This document shows, one piece after another, positions 13,074 to 14,585 of a stretch of 14,585 nt of DNA (its first letter is position 1; every line of letters starts with the position of its first letter). The stretch spans positions 1-14,585 of the forward strand of contig PMCH01000235.1 of the NCBI GenBank assembly GCA_003154055.1, in the 5' to 3' direction. A model generated the notes under the pieces. It saw nothing but the letters and a program-made list of their open reading frames with translations, was not told the origin of the DNA and did not search any database. Both the position numbers and the translations under genes were made by a program. Origin of the DNA: Acidobacteriaceae bacterium (GTDB taxonomy: Bacteria > Acidobacteriota > Terriglobia > Terriglobales > Acidobacteriaceae).

Positions 13074-14585
13074 CTAGCTCCTCTCCCCGTCTGCCGACAG
13101 GACGCGGACGAAATTCACGCGCATCCCCGTCGCGCCCATGATGGGGTCTATGGCCACTCGCGTTATCAATTGCGTATCGGAAGCGCCCTTCTTGTACGCC
13201 TTGGTTAGACCCTGGCCCTGGGCTCCGAAGCCGTGGACCATGTAGGCGCAGTCGCTGCGGATGGCCTCGGTTGCTCGCACCGCTATGGGCAAGCTCTTCG
13301 CCCCGTCCTGGTTTTCGAGAATGATCCGCTGCCCGTCCTGCACGCCGAACTTCGCGGCAATCTGCGTATGAACCCACACCTGGTTTTCCGGCATAAGATC
13401 ATTGAGCCAGGAGTTGTTCTCGGAGCGGGAGAACGAGTGCATCGGCGCGCGGCCGTAGATCAGCCGCAAATAACCCTGCGGAGGAGGCTCGACAGCCGTG
13501 AATTGTGGAAGAGGATCGAATTTCAGGTCTTTCAAGACGGATGAGAATAGTTCGATCTTGCCGCTTTGCGTGGGGAAGACCGGCCCATCGGCTTCTGTGC
13601 GGTCGTCTATATAAGGGTGGCCATCGAACGCAACCGCACCCAGGGACTTGAGTTCCGCCAAGTTGATCCCCAGCGGTTGGATTAGACGGGAAAGGTGGTC
13701 GTCTGGGTCCTTCCAAGGGAAGTAGTCCGAGAGTCCCAGCCGGCTGGCCATCTGCTTCGCGATCCACCAGCCGGGCTTCGATTCATAGAGTGGCTCGATC
13801 GCGGGCTGGCGGACGGCCACATAAGGGCGCTTCGCAGTCGTCACAATGTGGGGCGGATCGTAGCGCTCGAGGTAGGTAGCCTCAGGAAGCACGATGTCTG
13901 CATAGTTCACCTGCTCGACGGGCAGAACATCGACCACTGCCATGAATTCCAGTTGCTCGATTGCTTTCAATGTATTCTGGCGCTGCGGAATGCTCTCCAA
14001 AACACTCTGCCCGTACACTACCCATCCCTTAATCGGATAGGGGTTCGCGGTCAGCGTTGCCTGAACCAATCCCTGAGTAAGTCCCTGCGATTCTTCCGTG
14101 GCGAGCGGATACTTGCTGCCCGCGCCGTCCGCCCGGCCGCGTTCTGATTCGGGGAACGAAGGCAGCGGAATGCGGCCCTGCTTCACTTTGGTGGGAAGAA
14201 ACATTCCTCCCTTGCGTCCGTACGCCCCGAGCAATGCGGTAAGGATCGCCATCGCCCGCGCGCGCTGTGTGTCGTCGCCATACCAGGTCACGTGCCGTCC
14301 GGGGTGGATCGCAACCGCTGGCTTGGCTTCCGCCATGGCGTGTGCGGTGTCACGAATCTGCGCCGCAGAAATCTCCGTGATCGGTTCGGCCCATTCCGGC
14401 GGGAACTGTTTTACGTGCTCCTCCAGTTCCTTCATTCCGGTGGCGTATTGGCTGATGTACTCATTGTCGTAGAGATTTTCGGAAATCAGGACGTTCATCC
14501 ACGCGAGCAGCAGGGCCAGGTCGGTGCCCGGCTTGATGGGCAGCCACCAATCGGCCTTGGAGGCGGCGGTGGAGAAACGGGGGTC
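13074..14585 (-). CDS. Molybdopterin oxidoreductase catalytic subunit, PsrA/PhsA-like (5' end cut by window edge)
   Basis: The frame is open from the window edge at 14585 to TAG at 13074, giving the last 503 residues. The start, the N-terminal Fe-S cluster and any Tat signal lie outside. Visible landmarks of the MopB superfamily: DPRFSTAAS and WWLPIKPGTDLALLLAW at the edge, HPGRHVTWYGDDTQRAR and LLGAYGRKGG (about 94-127), GWVVYGQSVLES, YADIVLPEATYLERYDPP (about 228-245), then a C-terminal dinucleotide-binding domain with RLIYGRAPMHSFSRSENNSWL and MVHGFG. The segment around GRHVTWYG resembles polysulfide/thiosulfate reductase catalytic subunits. Arsenate reductase or another member of the group cannot be excluded without the N-terminal half. 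It heads the visible operon of catalytic, Fe-S, cytochrome b and ArsR genes, with spacings of 3, 9 and 32 bases. Confidence 0.92.
   Translation of the reverse strand, partial: DPRFSTAASKADWWLPIKPGTDLALLLAWMNVLISENLYDNEYISQYATGMKELEEHVKQFPPEWAEPITEISAAQIRDTAHAMAEAKPAVAIHPGRHVTWYGDDTQRARAMAILTALLGAYGRKGGMFLPTKVKQGRIPLPSFPESERGRADGAGSKYPLATEESQGLTQGLVQATLTANPYPIKGWVVYGQSVLESIPQRQNTLKAIEQLEFMAVVDVLPVEQVNYADIVLPEATYLERYDPPHIVTTAKRPYVAVRQPAIEPLYESKPGWWIAKQMASRLGLSDYFPWKDPDDHLSRLIQPLGINLAELKSLGAVAFDGHPYIDDRTEADGPVFPTQSGKIELFSSVLKDLKFDPLPQFTAVEPPPQGYLRLIYGRAPMHSFSRSENNSWLNDLMPENQVWVHTQIAAKFGVQDGQRIILENQDGAKSLPIAVRATEAIRSDCAYMVHGFGAQGQGLTKAYKKGASDTQLITRVAIDPIMGATGMRVNFVRVLSADGERS

Overview
The window is a GC-rich bacterial chromosome segment in which every supported gene lies on the minus strand. 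Acidobacteriota (a Terriglobia-type soil lineage) is the best guess. It rests on an Oar-like carboxypeptidase-regulatory/TonB-dependent receptor with a Gly-rich C-terminal loop paired with a DUF5666-type protein, and on a BlaI/M56 pair whose sensor carries 28-residue repeats. No rRNA, tRNA, CRISPR array, insertion sequence or phage gene was seen. The long plus-strand ORFs are antisense shadows.

In transcription order (right to left): (1) 14585-11065 is a tight operon. It encodes a molybdopterin oxidoreductase catalytic subunit of the PsrA/PhsA type (cut by the window edge), a four-cluster 4Fe-4S subunit with a C-terminal membrane helix, an FdnI/PhsC-like cytochrome b, and a small ArsR-family regulator. 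It looks like a membrane-bound respiratory complex that exchanges electrons between quinone and a sulfur-, arsenic- or similar substrate. The regulator as last gene may control it. (2) 10801-6580 holds a secreted DUF5666-type protein followed by a TonB-dependent-receptor-like outer membrane protein that probably starts at TTG. (3) 6443-3253 is a three-gene regulatory operon: a BlaI/MecI repressor, an M56 (BlaR1-like) membrane metalloprotease whose C-terminal sensor is replaced by eight 28-residue repeats, and a secreted protein with a small N-terminal domain followed by six or seven repeats of the same family. A palindrome pair centred 21 bp apart overlaps a TTGACA -35 box just before blaI, so the operon is probably autoregulated. 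(4) 3183-970 is a secreted clan GH-A-like glycoside hydrolase with an internal discoidin-like (F5/8 type C) module. (5) 831-1 is hemE, truncated by the window edge.

The most interesting unit is region 3. It has the BlaI/BlaR1 repressor-protease logic but no penicillin-binding sensor. Receptor and co-transcribed secreted protein share one repeat fold, yet differ consistently at one repeat position (Gln in the receptor, His in the secreted protein). This suggests a sensor and partner that may recognise each other or a common ligand. That is an inference; the repeats, operators and gene order are read directly from the sequence.
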